DNA of 48,717 bases from CAVAWX01 sp963592385 (GCA_963592385.1 CAVAWX010000002.1:1-48717), one strand, 5' to 3'. Shown: positions 16,550 to 25,237, numbered from the stretch's first letter. The notes: generated by a model from the sequence alone, not told the origin. A program made the numbers and translations.

Positions 16550-17928
16550 AGAAACTGCATTTCATAGGCATAGGCGGCGTCGGCATGTCCGGCATCGCGC
16601 TCGTGGCCGCCCAGCGCGGCTACCGCGTTTCGGGCTCGGACATGAAGGAGTCGCGCAGCACCAAGGGCCTGACGGCCGCCGGCGTCGAGGTCTTCATCGG
16701 GCACGACGCGGCAAACCTCGCCGACGACGTCGACATCGTCGTCGTGTCCTCGGCCATCCCCGAGAAAAACCCCGAGCTGGCACGCGCCCGCGAGGCCGGC
16801 TTCGAGATATGGCACCGCTCGCAGATGCTCGCCGAGCTGGGGCGGGGCAAGAAGACCCTTGCCTGCGCGGGCACCCACGGCAAGACCACCTCCTCGTCGA
16901 TGCTGGCCACCACCATCGACCGCATGGGGCTGGACCCGAGCTTTCTCATAGGCGGCACCATCGACGGCTACGGCACGAACGCGAAAAGCGGCGCCGGCGA
17001 CTACTACATAGTGGAGGCCGACGAGTCCGACGGCTCCTTCGTGCATCTTTTCCCGCACGTGGCGCTCGTCACCAACATCGAACCGGACCACCTCGACCAC
17101 TACGGCACGCTCGATGCCATCTACGAGGCCTTCGGCGATTTCCTGGGCCTGCTTCCCGAAGACGGCGCGGCCGTGGTCTGCGCCGAGGACGCGCGCCTCG
17201 TCGATCTTGCCCGCAGCGTCGCGCCCCGCGCCATCGCCTACGGGCCTGCCGGCTGCCCGGCAGCCGACGCCACCTACACCGTCACGGGGCGTGCCGGCAT
17301 AGGCCACAGCTTCACCGTCTCCTTTCCCGACGGCAGTCAGGTCGATGCCGCTGTCACGCGCAACCCCGGCGTCCACAACGTCTCGAACGCGACGGGCGTC
17401 CTGTGCGTCGTCTGGGCGCTCGGCCTCGACGTGGAGGCCGCCGCGCGCGCCCTCGAGACCTTCTCCGGCGTGCGCCGCCGCTTCGATCTGGTGGGCGAGG
17501 AAGGCGGCGTCACCATCGTCGACGACTACGCGCACCACCCCACCGAGATAAAAGCGACGCTTGCCGCCGCCCGCGAGCTGGACTTCTCCCATGTGCACGT
17601 GCTGTTCCAGCCGCATCGCTACACGCGCACCGTCTCGCTCGCGCCGCTGTTCGGCGAGGCCTTCGGGGACGCCGACAGCGTCACCATCATGGACGTGTAC
17701 CCGGCAGGCGAGGCGCCGGTGCCCGGGGTGAACGGCAAGACCGTCGTCGACGCGATGCTTGCCGCCGACCCGCGCCAGCAGGTGGCCTGGATGCCGCACC
17801 GCCGCGAGGTCGTGCCCTACCTGTGCGAGAAGCTTTCCGACGGCGACCTCGTCATCACCATGGGCGCCGGCGATGTCACCTCCATGGGGCCGGACCTGCT
17901 CGCCGCGTTGTCCGGGGGGCGCCGCTAG
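16546..17928 (+). CDS. murC: UDP-MurNAc L-alanine ligase MurC
   Basis: MurC adds L-alanine to UDP-MurNAc, the first stem-peptide step. The 460-residue protein begins with the nucleotide-binding HFIGIGGVGMSGIA. It then shows the ATP loop GTHGKTT at residues 109-115, VEADESDGSF, NIEPDHLDHYG, the VDDYAHHPTEI segment and FQPHRYTR. The start is a GTG overlapping the murG stop by four bases (GTGA, as at murE/murF), with AAGGGG just upstream. An in-frame ATG 15 bases earlier is possible. murB, often next to murC, is absent from the window. Confidence 0.94.
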   Translation: MKKLHFIGIGGVGMSGIALVAAQRGYRVSGSDMKESRSTKGLTAAGVEVFIGHDAANLADDVDIVVVSSAIPEKNPELARAREAGFEIWHRSQMLAELGRGKKTLACAGTHGKTTSSSMLATTIDRMGLDPSFLIGGTIDGYGTNAKSGAGDYYIVEADESDGSFVHLFPHVALVTNIEPDHLDHYGTLDAIYEAFGDFLGLLPEDGAAVVCAEDARLVDLARSVAPRAIAYGPAGCPAADATYTVTGRAGIGHSFTVSFPDGSQVDAAVTRNPGVHNVSNATGVLCVVWALGLDVEAAARALETFSGVRRRFDLVGEEGGVTIVDDYAHHPTEIKATLAAARELDFSHVHVLFQPHRYTRTVSLAPLFGEAFGDADSVTIMDVYPAGEAPVPGVNGKTVVDAMLAADPRQQVAWMPHRREVVPYLCEKLSDGDLVITMGAGDVTSMGPDLLAALSGGRR

Positions 17929-17961
17929 GGCCGCCGCGTGCGCGGCGCGGCGACGAGGCAC

Positions 17962-19332
17962 ATGGCGTCCCGAAAGTCCAAAACGAGCGCATCGCGCAAG
18001 GCGTCTGCCGCAGGGCGGGCGCGTGGCGCGGCGCCCGACAGGGCCTCGCGCAAGGCGGCCGGCAAGGCCTCGCGGGGGGCATCCTCTGCGAAGAAGGCGA
18101 CCCGCAAGAGCGTGAACGCGGCGCCTGCCTCCGGGCGCTCGAACCGCTCGGCGCGCAAGGCGCAGGCGCAGGCGGCAGCCGGCCAGCGCGCCCGCACGCG
18201 CGATTTCTCCCGCAAGGACGCATCCGGCGCCGCGCCCGTTTCCGAGGCGCAGCGCGTGCGCAACCGCGCGGCCAAGAAGAAAGGCGACGCTGCAGCGGGC
18301 TCCTCCCGCAGCTCGGCCGGTTCCTCTCGCAGCGCAGCCTCCGCCTCCCGTAGTTCAGCAGCCTCTTCCCGCAGCACGTCCGCCTCTTCCCGCGCCGCGG
18401 CAAACGCCGCCGAGGACAGGGTGCGCCGCCCCAAGACCAAGGCGCAGCTGCGCGCCGAGGAACGCGAACGCCGCACGAAGAGCGCCTACAAGGGGTATGT
18501 CCTGCGCATACTCATCATCATCTTCTGCGTGCTCGCCCTCATATTCGGCGCGATCTTCGTCTACCGCTCGGACCTCTTCCACGTGGAAAACGTCACGGTC
18601 TCCGGCGTCTCGCACCTCACCGACCACGAGATCACGCGCGTCGCCGCCGTGCCCGACGACTCGACGCTTCTGCGCCTCGACGAAGACGGCATCAAGCAGC
18701 GCCTCTCGCAAAACGCCTGGGTGCAAAGCGTCGAGGTGAAGCGCGTCTTCCCCAACACCGTCGAGCTGCACATCGTGGAGCGCGAGCCGGCCGCCGCGGT
18801 GCGCGTGAACGAGAAGAGCACCTGGGTGGTGGCAGACGACGGCGCGTGGCTTTCCGCGGCCACGAACGCCGACTGGGAGAACAACACGCGCATCGTCGAC
18901 GTGAACGCCTCCATATCCGCCCCCGTCTCCGGCGTCGCCTGCGACGACGAGGGCATCATGAACGCCCTGAAGGTGGTCGAGGCGCTGGGCGAGCGTACGA
19001 AAGGCGAGCTCGACAGCATCTCGGCGCCCTCTGCGGCCAAGACCTCGCTGAACCTGAAAAACGGCGTGAGCGTGGCCTTCGGGGACGCGAGCGAGGTCGC
19101 CGCCAAGGAAGCGGCCATCTGGGGCGTGCTCGACAAACTCGCAGGCCAGGTCTCCTACATCAACGTGCGCGTGCCGTCGCGGCCCACCTACCGCGCGCTG
19201 GGCGCCGACGACGTGCAGGCAAACGGGCAGCAGGCCGAGCAGCAGCAAACCGAGCAGCAAAGCCAGGAGCAGCAGGAACAGCAGGCGCAGGCGCAGGCGC
19301 AAAGCCAGGAGCAAACGCAGGAACAGCAGTAG
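17962..19332 (+). CDS. ftsQ: Divisome protein FtsQ/DivIB with basic N-terminal and glutamine-rich C-terminal tails
   Basis: FtsQ links early and late divisome proteins. After one membrane segment (YVLRILIIIFCVLALIFGAIFVY, about residues 178-200) comes a POTRA domain starting FHVENVTVSGVSHLT. It is followed by the FtsQ region with VKRVFPNTVELHIVEREPAA. The first 178 residues are cytoplasmic, strongly basic and low-complexity Ala/Ser/Arg/Lys, including a 7-residue repeat. The last 38 are almost all Gln, Glu and Ala. Total is 456 residues, far more than the usual 250-300. I chose the ATG at 17962 (MASRKSKT); a GTG 24 bases upstream is also open. Confidence 0.88.
   Translation: MASRKSKTSASRKASAAGRARGAAPDRASRKAAGKASRGASSAKKATRKSVNAAPASGRSNRSARKAQAQAAAGQRARTRDFSRKDASGAAPVSEAQRVRNRAAKKKGDAAAGSSRSSAGSSRSAASASRSSAASSRSTSASSRAAANAAEDRVRRPKTKAQLRAEERERRTKSAYKGYVLRILIIIFCVLALIFGAIFVYRSDLFHVENVTVSGVSHLTDHEITRVAAVPDDSTLLRLDEDGIKQRLSQNAWVQSVEVKRVFPNTVELHIVEREPAAAVRVNEKSTWVVADDGAWLSAATNADWENNTRIVDVNASISAPVSGVACDDEGIMNALKVVEALGERTKGELDSISAPSAAKTSLNLKNGVSVAFGDASEVAAKEAAIWGVLDKLAGQVSYINVRVPSRPTYRALGADDVQANGQQAEQQQTEQQSQEQQEQQAQAQAQSQEQTQEQQ
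18301..18399 (+). repeat. 21-bp repeats in the FtsQ N-terminal tail
   Basis: Four and a half units of 21 bp begin at 18301, 18322, 18343, 18364 and 18385. They encode heptads such as SSRSSAG, SSRSAAS, ASRSSAA and SSRSTSA. Confidence 0.8.
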
Positions 19333-19433
19333 GAGCCGCAGTCGCACACCCGCTTCACCACCCGAAAACAGCCCTCCCGCAGGATTATTTGAAGCTTATT
19401 TCGATACTTTTATGAAAAACGCCAGCATTGGAG

Positions 19434-19439
19434 TACAAT
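19434..19439 (+). promoter_or_regulatory. Possible ftsZ promoter -10 (TACAAT)
   Basis: TACAAT lies in the AT-rich 198-base gap between ftsQ and ftsZ. TTATGA 18 bases upstream is a poor -35 match. A separate ftsZ promoter would be usual, but the evidence is limited to this hexamer and the local AT richness. Confidence 0.4.
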
Positions 19440-19530
19440 TTGCAGGGTTTCCATGCTTTCGGGGCTTTGCGCACGCCGTGCGAGGGGCCTGAAAGCTTGT
19501 AGTGAAGATAGAAAAGCTGGAGGATACGAA

Positions 19531-20643
19531 ATGCCCGATATAGCAGGAGCGGACCATCTGGCCGTCATCAAGGTCGTCGGCGTCGGCGGCGGCGGCACGA
19601 ACGCCGTCAACCGCATGGTCGAGGCCGGCGTCAAGGGCGTCGAGTTCATTGCGATCAACACCGACCGCCAGGCATTGCTCATGTGCGACGCAGACCGCAC
19701 GGTCCACATCGGCGAGGAGCTCACGCGCGGCCTGGGCGCGGGCGCGAACCCCGAGATCGGCTGCCAGGCGGCCGAGGAATCGCGCAACGACATCCGCGAC
19801 GCGCTTGCCGGCGCCGACATGGTCTTCGTCACGGCAGGCGAGGGCGGCGGCACGGGCACGGGCGCGGCGCCCGTCGTGGCCGAGATCGCCATGGAGGAGA
19901 TCGGGGCGCTCACGGTGGCCGTCGTCACCAAGCCCTTCGGCTTCGAGGGCCGCAAGCGCATGGTGCGCGCCGAGGAGGGCATCGCGGTGCTCTCCGAAAA
20001 CGTCGACACCCTCATCGTCATCCCCAACGACCGCCTCATGCAGGTCATCGAGAAGCGCACGTCCATGCTCGACGCCTTCCGCATCGCCGACGACATCTTG
20101 CGCCAGGGCACCCAGGGCATCACGGACCTCATCACCATCCCCGGCCTCATCAACCTCGACTTCGCCGACGTCCGCACCATCATGAAGGGCGCGGGCACGG
20201 CCATGATGGGCATCGGCATCGCCTCCGGCGAGAACCGCGCCACCGAGGCCGCCACGCAGGCCGTCAGCTCGAAGCTGCTCGAAAGCTCCGTGCAGGGCGC
20301 CACGCGCATCCTCTTCTCCATCACAGGTCCGTCCGATCTGCCCCTGGAGGAAGTCGACGAGGCGTCGCGCATCATCAACGACGCGGCCGACCCCGAGGCC
20401 GACATCATCTTCGGCACGGCCATCGACGATTCGCTCGACGACCAGCTGCGCATCACCGTCATCGCCACGGGCTTCAGGAACGACCCGCGCCAAGACGAGG
20501 CCGACCCGCGCGACGTGCGCTCCGCGAACCGCCCCGCTTCCACGCGCGTGCGCTCGAACGGCACGCCCGCCGCAGACGACGCCTCCCTCAACGCGCTCTT
20601 CGACGACGACATCCCCGATTTCCTCAAGCGCAGCCGCTACTAG
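19531..20643 (+). CDS. ftsZ: Cell division GTPase FtsZ
   Basis: FtsZ polymerises into the Z ring. The 370-residue protein has IKVVGVGGGGTNAVNRM, the tubulin signature GGGTGTG at residues 105-111, PFGFEGRKR, NLDFADVRTIM with the catalytic-loop aspartate, and the conserved C-terminal peptide DDDIPDFLKRSRY that binds SepF and other partners. The reading frame opens earlier, but the ATG at 19531 has GGAGGAT at a good distance and starts MPDIAGADHLAVIKVV. No ftsA is present; SepF downstream is the likely membrane anchor. Confidence 0.97.
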   Translation: MPDIAGADHLAVIKVVGVGGGGTNAVNRMVEAGVKGVEFIAINTDRQALLMCDADRTVHIGEELTRGLGAGANPEIGCQAAEESRNDIRDALAGADMVFVTAGEGGGTGTGAAPVVAEIAMEEIGALTVAVVTKPFGFEGRKRMVRAEEGIAVLSENVDTLIVIPNDRLMQVIEKRTSMLDAFRIADDILRQGTQGITDLITIPGLINLDFADVRTIMKGAGTAMMGIGIASGENRATEAATQAVSSKLLESSVQGATRILFSITGPSDLPLEEVDEASRIINDAADPEADIIFGTAIDDSLDDQLRITVIATGFRNDPRQDEADPRDVRSANRPASTRVRSNGTPAADDASLNALFDDDIPDFLKRSRY

Positions 20644-20648
20644 CGCGC

Positions 20649-21602
20649 ATGCCCTCGAGCGAATACGAGCACACGGTTCCGCGTCTGCCGATGCCTCGGC
20701 TGGCGCGGATTCCTTTTTCTGGTGAAGGCTGCGGCGATTCCGCGGGCGTGCCATGCGGTGAAGGCGGCGCCGATTCTGCGGGCGTTGCGCATGGTGAATC
20801 TGGGGGCGGCCCTCTCGACCTGCTCGTGGACATGCGCCTTTTCGACGCCTGCGGCGTGCGCATCGCGTTTTCGTCGCGTGCGGGCGGGACGAGCGCGGCG
20901 CCGTTTTCCTCGCTGAACCTCTCGGAGAAAGTGGGCGACGACCTGCGCGCGGTCGCGGCCAACAGGCGCGTGCTGCTGGCGGCGCTCGGAGCCGCGGATC
21001 TGGAGGAGCGCCTCGTCGTGCCCGACCAGGTGCACGGCGCCGACATCGCCGTCGTGCGCGGCGCCGATTCGGCGGAGCTGGCGCGCGCGCAGGCCGAGGC
21101 CCGCAGCGGCCGCGACGCCATCGTCTGCACCTGCGCCGACGTGCCCGTTTTGCTGTGCTTTGCCGACTGCGTGCCCGTCGTGCTCGTCGCGCCCACGGGC
21201 GTCTTCGCCGTGGCGCATGCGGGGTGGCGCGGGGCGCTTGCCGGCATCCCGGGCGCGACGCTTTGCACGCTGGCCCGCGAGTCGGGTTGCGCGCCCGAAG
21301 AGTGCAACGCCTACATCGGCCCGCACATCGGGGCCTGCTGCTACGAGACGTCGCCCGAGATCCTCGCGCGTTTCACCGGGAAATATGGCAGCGCCTGCGA
21401 CGCGGGCGCCCGCCATCTGGACCTCTCCGCCGCCGTCGCGGCCTCGCTGCGGGCCGCCGGCGCCGATGCCGCGCGCATCGTCGACGCGGGCATCTGCACC
21501 TCGTGCAATTCAGACGACTACTATTCCTACCGCGCGCATGGCGGCACGACCGGCCGCCACGGCGCCTACGCATGCAAGGGAGGCACGAACACATGGGACT
21601 GA
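20649..21602 (+). CDS. pgeF: Multicopper-oxidase-like purine nucleoside phosphorylase PgeF (YfiH/YlmD)
   Basis: This family (DUF152) has adenosine deaminase and purine nucleoside phosphorylase activity, and PgeF has also been linked to cleaning peptidoglycan precursors of L-Ser. The core shows FSSRAGGTS, NLSEKVGDD, PDQVHGADI, CFADCVPVVLV, AVAHAGWRG and YIGPHIGACCYE, which include the zinc-ligand Cys and His residues. At 317 residues it is longer than usual. The first 55 residues are not part of the fold and contain a 12-residue repeat (GEGCGDSAGVPC, GEGGADSAGVAH). The gene begins 5 bases after ftsZ and overlaps yggS by 10 bases, the ylm-operon order of Gram-positives. Confidence 0.88.
   Translation: MPSSEYEHTVPRLPMPRLARIPFSGEGCGDSAGVPCGEGGADSAGVAHGESGGGPLDLLVDMRLFDACGVRIAFSSRAGGTSAAPFSSLNLSEKVGDDLRAVAANRRVLLAALGAADLEERLVVPDQVHGADIAVVRGADSAELARAQAEARSGRDAIVCTCADVPVLLCFADCVPVVLVAPTGVFAVAHAGWRGALAGIPGATLCTLARESGCAPEECNAYIGPHIGACCYETSPEILARFTGKYGSACDAGARHLDLSAAVAASLRAAGADAARIVDAGICTSCNSDDYYSYRAHGGTTGRHGAYACKGGTNTWD
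20721..20798 (+). repeat. 36-bp tandem repeat at the start of pgeF
   Basis: GGTGAA occurs at 20721, 20757 and 20793, exactly 36 bp apart. The first two units are full and closely alike, the third is partial. They encode GEGxxDSAGVxx repeats ahead of the catalytic domain. Confidence 0.8.
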
Positions 21603-22291
21603 AGGAACGCTGGGAGGCGACGTGCGCCGAGGTGGCGGCCGCCTGCGAGAAATACGGCCGCGACCCGCGCGAGGTGAAGGTGCTGGCCGTGTCCAAGACC
21701 GTCGAGGCGCCCGTCATCGCCGAGGCGCTCGCATGCGGCATGACGGACTTCGGCGAAAACCGCGTCAAGCCCTTCACCGAGAAACACGGGCTGTATCCGC
21801 AGGCGCGCTGGCACTTCATCGGCTCGCTGCAGTCGAACAAGGCGTCCAAGGTGGCGGGCGTGGCGCACCTGGTCCACTCGCTCGACCACGCCACGCTGCT
21901 CGACGCCCTGGAGCGCGCCGCATCCGCGAAAGGCGTCGTCCAAGACGTGCTGGTGGAGGTCTCCGTGGCAGGCGAGGCGGCCAAGGGCGGCGTGCCGTCT
22001 GCCGAGCTGCCGGCCTTCGTCGAGCGCGTCGCTGCCGCGCCCCATCTGCGCTGCCGTGGCCTTATGACCATGGCGCCCAGGGGCGACGCGCGCGTGGCGC
22101 GTGAAACTTTTGAAGGTTTGCGAAAACTTGCCGAGAATATGGCGCAGCGCTACAGCGGGCATGATACTATCTCGATGGACGAGCTTTCCATGGGCATGTC
22201 CGAGGACTACGAGCAGGCCATAGCGGAAGGTTCCACCATGGTTCGCATCGGCAGGCGCATCTTCAGCGAAGACTTCCAGCCCTTTGTTTGA
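21593..22291 (+). CDS. yggS: Pyridoxal phosphate homeostasis protein (YggS/YlmE family)
   Basis: YggS-type proteins bind PLP on a single TIM-barrel domain and buffer its level; no enzymatic reaction is established. The 232-residue sequence has VLAVSKTVEAPVI with the PLP lysine, FGENRVKPF, WHFIGSLQSNKA, CRGLMTMAP, and SMDELSMGMSEDYEQAI followed by GSTMVRIGRRIF. All are family hallmarks. AGGGAGG lies before the ATG. It overlaps the end of pgeF by 10 bases, and sepF starts 40 bases downstream. Confidence 0.93.
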   Translation: MGLKERWEATCAEVAAACEKYGRDPREVKVLAVSKTVEAPVIAEALACGMTDFGENRVKPFTEKHGLYPQARWHFIGSLQSNKASKVAGVAHLVHSLDHATLLDALERAASAKGVVQDVLVEVSVAGEAAKGGVPSAELPAFVERVAAAPHLRCRGLMTMAPRGDARVARETFEGLRKLAENMAQRYSGHDTISMDELSMGMSEDYEQAIAEGSTMVRIGRRIFSEDFQPFV

Positions 22292-22330
22292 AGACGGACG
22301 CCACATCGACGTTTTTTGGAGGATACGGAC

Positions 22331-23185
22331 GTGGGTCTTTTTGGCGAGATGAAAGACAAGCTCGGATTTGGCGACAAGCCCGAGTGGCAAGAAGACGAAC
22401 TCGATCCTGCTGCAGACGACTACCCCCCCGAAGGCGACTACGACGATTTCGGCAACCCCGTCGAGGATTCCCCGTCCGGGTCGGCCGACGTCATCGCCTT
22501 CGACGCCTACAACCCCGACAAGTTCGAGAACATCCGCATCGACTCGGGCCGCGAGCCCCGTGTGGCCTCCTTCGACGACGACGCGTCGTCGGGCGGCTAC
22601 TCCTCGAGGAAATCGGGGTACGGCTCCTCGCGCGGCACGGGCTACGGCGCACGTCGCAGCTCTTCGCGCACGGGGGAGGACGCGCCGGCATCCGGCACGG
22701 CGTGGGGCACCCCGAGCGACCCGTCCTTCATCGAGCACACCGGCCCGTCGTACACGCGCGAGGAGGTCTACGACGACCTCAGCTCGGCGTCGCCGTCCGC
22801 CTCGCCGCGCAGCTCGCTCGGCGCCGTGGGCACGCATCCCCCGCGCACGTCCCAGTCGGGCGACCCGTACTCGCAGTTCGACTCCGACGTCAAGCAGATT
22901 CACCGCGACCCGGCGGCCCATCTCTCCATCGTCGCCCCGAAGGCCTACGCGGACGTGGAGAAGGTGGCCAACGCCGCGAAGGCGGGCAAGTCGGTGGTCT
23001 TGGACCTGAAGAACACGAAGCCCGAGCTGGCAAAACGCGTGCTCGACTTCTCCTTCGGCGTGGCCAGCGCTTTAAACGGCACGGTGGACAAGGCGGCCGA
23101 CCGCGTCTTCGTCTTCGCCCAGGGCGCAGGCGACGGCCTCACCCAGACGGAGCGCGACTACCTCTTCAAGCAGGGGGTCCTCTAG
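22331..23185 (+). CDS. sepF: Cell division protein SepF
   Basis: SepF anchors and bundles FtsZ at the membrane in organisms without FtsA. The GTG start at 22331 lies behind GGAGGAT and gives the amphipathic N-terminal helix GLFGEMKDKLGFG expected for membrane binding. The last 85 residues are the SepF domain: VDLKNTKPELAKR-like VVLDLKNTKPELAKRVLDF, then FGVASALNGTVDKAADRVF. Between lies a roughly 170-residue acidic and Ser/Tyr/Asp-rich linker that is much longer than in Bacillus. Total 284 residues. Position after yggS and before yggT is the classic ylm order. Confidence 0.92.
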   Translation: MGLFGEMKDKLGFGDKPEWQEDELDPAADDYPPEGDYDDFGNPVEDSPSGSADVIAFDAYNPDKFENIRIDSGREPRVASFDDDASSGGYSSRKSGYGSSRGTGYGARRSSSRTGEDAPASGTAWGTPSDPSFIEHTGPSYTREEVYDDLSSASPSASPRSSLGAVGTHPPRTSQSGDPYSQFDSDVKQIHRDPAAHLSIVAPKAYADVEKVANAAKAGKSVVLDLKNTKPELAKRVLDFSFGVASALNGTVDKAADRVFVFAQGAGDGLTQTERDYLFKQGVL

Positions 23186-23302
23186 GAGACGCACGCGGCG
23201 CGCGCGACGCGTGCGGCGGGCACCTCGTTCACCGAAGGTCTTCCGCGCCGCCACGACCTCGCCGCAGCCGCGCGCACGCGCATACGATAGGAAACATGCC
23301 CC

Positions 23303-23563
23303 ATGCTCTACACCGTACAACGCCTCCTTTTGACGCTCGTCGATTTCTACGTCGGCCTCATCATCGTCTACATCCTGATGAGCTGGATCCCCAACCGCAC
23401 GGGCTGGGTCGCCGATGTCTACAATGTGCTCGCCCGCATATGCGAGCCCTATCTCGGCCTGTTTCGTCGTATAATCCCGCCCATAGGCATGATCGACCTC
23501 AGTCCCATCGTCGCCATCGTCGTGTTGCAGGTGGTTGCGCGGGTCGTTTCCATGATTTTGTAG
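23303..23563 (+). CDS. yggT: YggT family membrane protein (YlmG)
   Basis: Short membrane protein of 86 residues with two hydrophobic segments, LLLTLVDFYVGLIIVYILMSW and SPIVAIVVLQVVARVVSMIL. A conserved middle, NVLARICEPYLGLFRRIIPP, separates them. The PxxR/RRxIPP pattern defines the family. Homologues sit next to sepF and divIVA in Gram-positives, and plant and cyanobacterial relatives affect nucleoid or division-ring placement; the biochemical role is unknown. AGGA lies 11 bases before the ATG. The 117 bases before it hold no gene. Confidence 0.92.
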   Translation: MLYTVQRLLLTLVDFYVGLIIVYILMSWIPNRTGWVADVYNVLARICEPYLGLFRRIIPPIGMIDLSPIVAIVVLQVVARVVSMIL

Positions 23564-23576
23564 AAAGGACGAGTCC

Positions 23577-24467
23577 ATGACCATCACGGCACTTGACATC
23601 CAGCAAGAGGGCTTCGAGCACTCCATGCGCGGCTACGACATCACGCAGGTGGACGAGTTTTTGGAGCGTGTGGCCCAAGAGGTCGATGCCATGAACGCGC
23701 AGATCGCCCAGCTGCAGCAGCGCCTGGCCGAGGCGCCCGCCGCCACGCCCGAGCCCATCGTGGACACGGCGGCCGTGGACGCGGCCACGCGCCGTGCGAC
23801 CGAGGCCGAGCAGCGCCTGGCGGCCGCCGAGGCCCGCTCGCGCCAGGCGGAGTCCAAGCTCGCCCAGCTCCAGGAGAAGTTCGCGCCCCTGCAGCGCCAG
23901 CTCGACGAGAAAAACGAGATGGACTCGGCCATTTCCAACGCCTTCATCTCCGCGCAGCGCAGCGCCGACGCGCTGAAGGAAGACGCCCGCGCGGAAGGCG
24001 AGCGGATCTACCGCGAGTCCGAGGCCAAGGCGCGCGAGTTCATCCGCGAGGCCCTGAGCGAAAAACAGCGCATTTTGAACGAGATAGACGCGCTGGAAAA
24101 CTCCGCGGCGCGTTTTCGCGAGGACTACAAGAAGCTGCTCTCGCGCTTTGCCGGCGAGGCGGAAAACGACTTCGCGAACCTGCGTCCGCCGCAGATCCCC
24201 GACAACATCGTGAACGACGTCCTGCCCAAATACGAGGACTTGAAGGGCGACGTGGACACGTCGGCGCCTGTGCCCGTGCCGGCCGGCTCGGACATGTTCT
24301 CCGCTGCGGGGGCGGCAGGCGCACATTCGGGCGGCTTCACGGCCGGTGGGGCAGGCGGCTTTTCCGGCGGCGCGGCGCCGTATCCGGCTCCGGACAGCGA
24401 GGCCATCTCCACGTCCATGTCGGAGCTGCTCGACGACACCGCCCTCATCGACGAGATCGACGAGTAG
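23577..24467 (+). CDS. divIVA: Cell division / polar protein DivIVA
   Basis: DivIVA binds curved membranes at poles and septa through its N-terminal domain and organises division or growth proteins. The N-terminus TALDIQQEGFEHSMRGYD and VDEFLERVAQEVDAM matches the family's membrane-binding lipobinding domain. It is followed by a long coiled coil to about residue 205. The last 75 residues are Gly/Ala/Pro-rich and end in an acidic segment. AGAAAGGA lies before the ATG. At 296 residues it is within the actinobacterial range. It closes the division part of the cluster. Confidence 0.93.
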   Translation: MTITALDIQQEGFEHSMRGYDITQVDEFLERVAQEVDAMNAQIAQLQQRLAEAPAATPEPIVDTAAVDAATRRATEAEQRLAAAEARSRQAESKLAQLQEKFAPLQRQLDEKNEMDSAISNAFISAQRSADALKEDARAEGERIYRESEAKAREFIREALSEKQRILNEIDALENSAARFREDYKKLLSRFAGEAENDFANLRPPQIPDNIVNDVLPKYEDLKGDVDTSAPVPVPAGSDMFSAAGAAGAHSGGFTAGGAGGFSGGAAPYPAPDSEAISTSMSELLDDTALIDEIDE

Positions 24468-24506
24468 GCGCGCCGGTTCGGGCGCGGGCGCGAGCGCAGG
24501 CACGTC

Positions 24507-24785
24507 GTGCAGCTGGCGGTCTTCGTCACCCCGAAGGCGGGCGCCGACGCGGTGGGCGGCTGGCGCGAGAGCGCAGACGGCGCGCGCGAGCTCGAGGTGC
24601 GCGTGTGCGCGGCTCCCGAAAAAGGCAAGGCGACGAAGGCGGCGGCCAAGGTGCTCGCCGCCTTTTTCAATGTCCCGAAAAGCACCGTCGTGTTGAAGGC
24701 GGGCGCGACGAGCCGCCACAAGAGATTCGAGATTTCCATGTCCGATCAGGCGTGCGCCGCACGTCTGCGCGAGGCGGGGCTATAA
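24507..24785 (+). CDS. DUF167 (YggU) family protein
   Basis: The 92-residue protein has AVFVTPKAGADAV, the central VRVCAAPEKGKATKAAAKVLAAFF and VVLKAGATSRHKRFEI, the signature of DUF167. Its function is unknown; homologues often lie beside yggS and yggT genes, as here. The start is a GTG 39 bases after divIVA. The stop codon TAA forms the middle of the TATAAT that serves as the -10 hexamer of rnpB. Confidence 0.85.
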   Translation: MQLAVFVTPKAGADAVGGWRESADGARELEVRVCAAPEKGKATKAAAKVLAAFFNVPKSTVVLKAGATSRHKRFEISMSDQACAARLREAGL

Positions 24786-24786
24786 T
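24781..24786 (+). promoter_or_regulatory. rnpB promoter -10 (TATAAT)
   Basis: A perfect TATAAT ends 13 bases before the P1 stem of RNase P RNA and overlaps the stop codon of the DUF167 gene. No good -35 hexamer lies 16-18 bases upstream, because that region is GC-rich coding sequence. Confidence 0.6.
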
Positions 24787-24798
24787 CTCTGCCCGTGC

Positions 24799-25218
24799 AG
24801 CGAAACCGGGACGGACGCTCGCGGCGCATGGTGAACGCGGCGTGCCACGTGCATGCCACGTTCGCGGCGGTGAGGAAAGTCCGGGCTCCACAGGGCACCA
24901 TGCCGGCTAACGGCCGGGCGCGGCGACGCGACGGACAGTGTCACAGAAAAGAAAACTCCCGCGCTGCTTTCGCGCGGCTTCTCCCTTCGGGGGAGGCGCG
25001 CAAAACTGCGGGAAAAGCTGAAACGGTGCGGTAAGAGCGCACCAGCGCCGTGGCAACGCGGCGGCTTGACAAACCCCATGGGGAGCAAGGGCAAATAGGG
25101 GTGCGACGGGGTTGCCCGCCCCGCATCCGGGTTGCCCGCTCGAAGGCGGCGGCGACGCCGTCTCTAGATAAATGAGCGTCTTCGACGACAGAACCCGGCT
25201 TACAGTCCCGGTTTCGCG
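24799..25218 (+). ncRNA. rnpB: RNase P RNA (bacterial type A)
   Basis: The catalytic RNA of RNase P, which trims tRNA 5' ends. The hallmark GAGGAAAGTCCGGGCTCC lies at 24872-24889, followed by GACAGTGTCACAGAAA, CGGTAAGAGCGCACCAG and the 3' signature GACAGAACCCGGCTTA at about 25188-25203. The outer helix P1 is perfect over 13 bp: 24800-24812 with 25205-25217. Length is about 420 bases. The ends are set by P1 and may be a few bases off. Confidence 0.95.
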
Positions 25219-25237
25219 CACACGTTTTCTGTGCTTC

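Noticed and set aside
20721..20798. CRISPR-like array in pgeF
   Set aside because: Units are contiguous without spacers, in frame and protein-coding; no cas genes are present.
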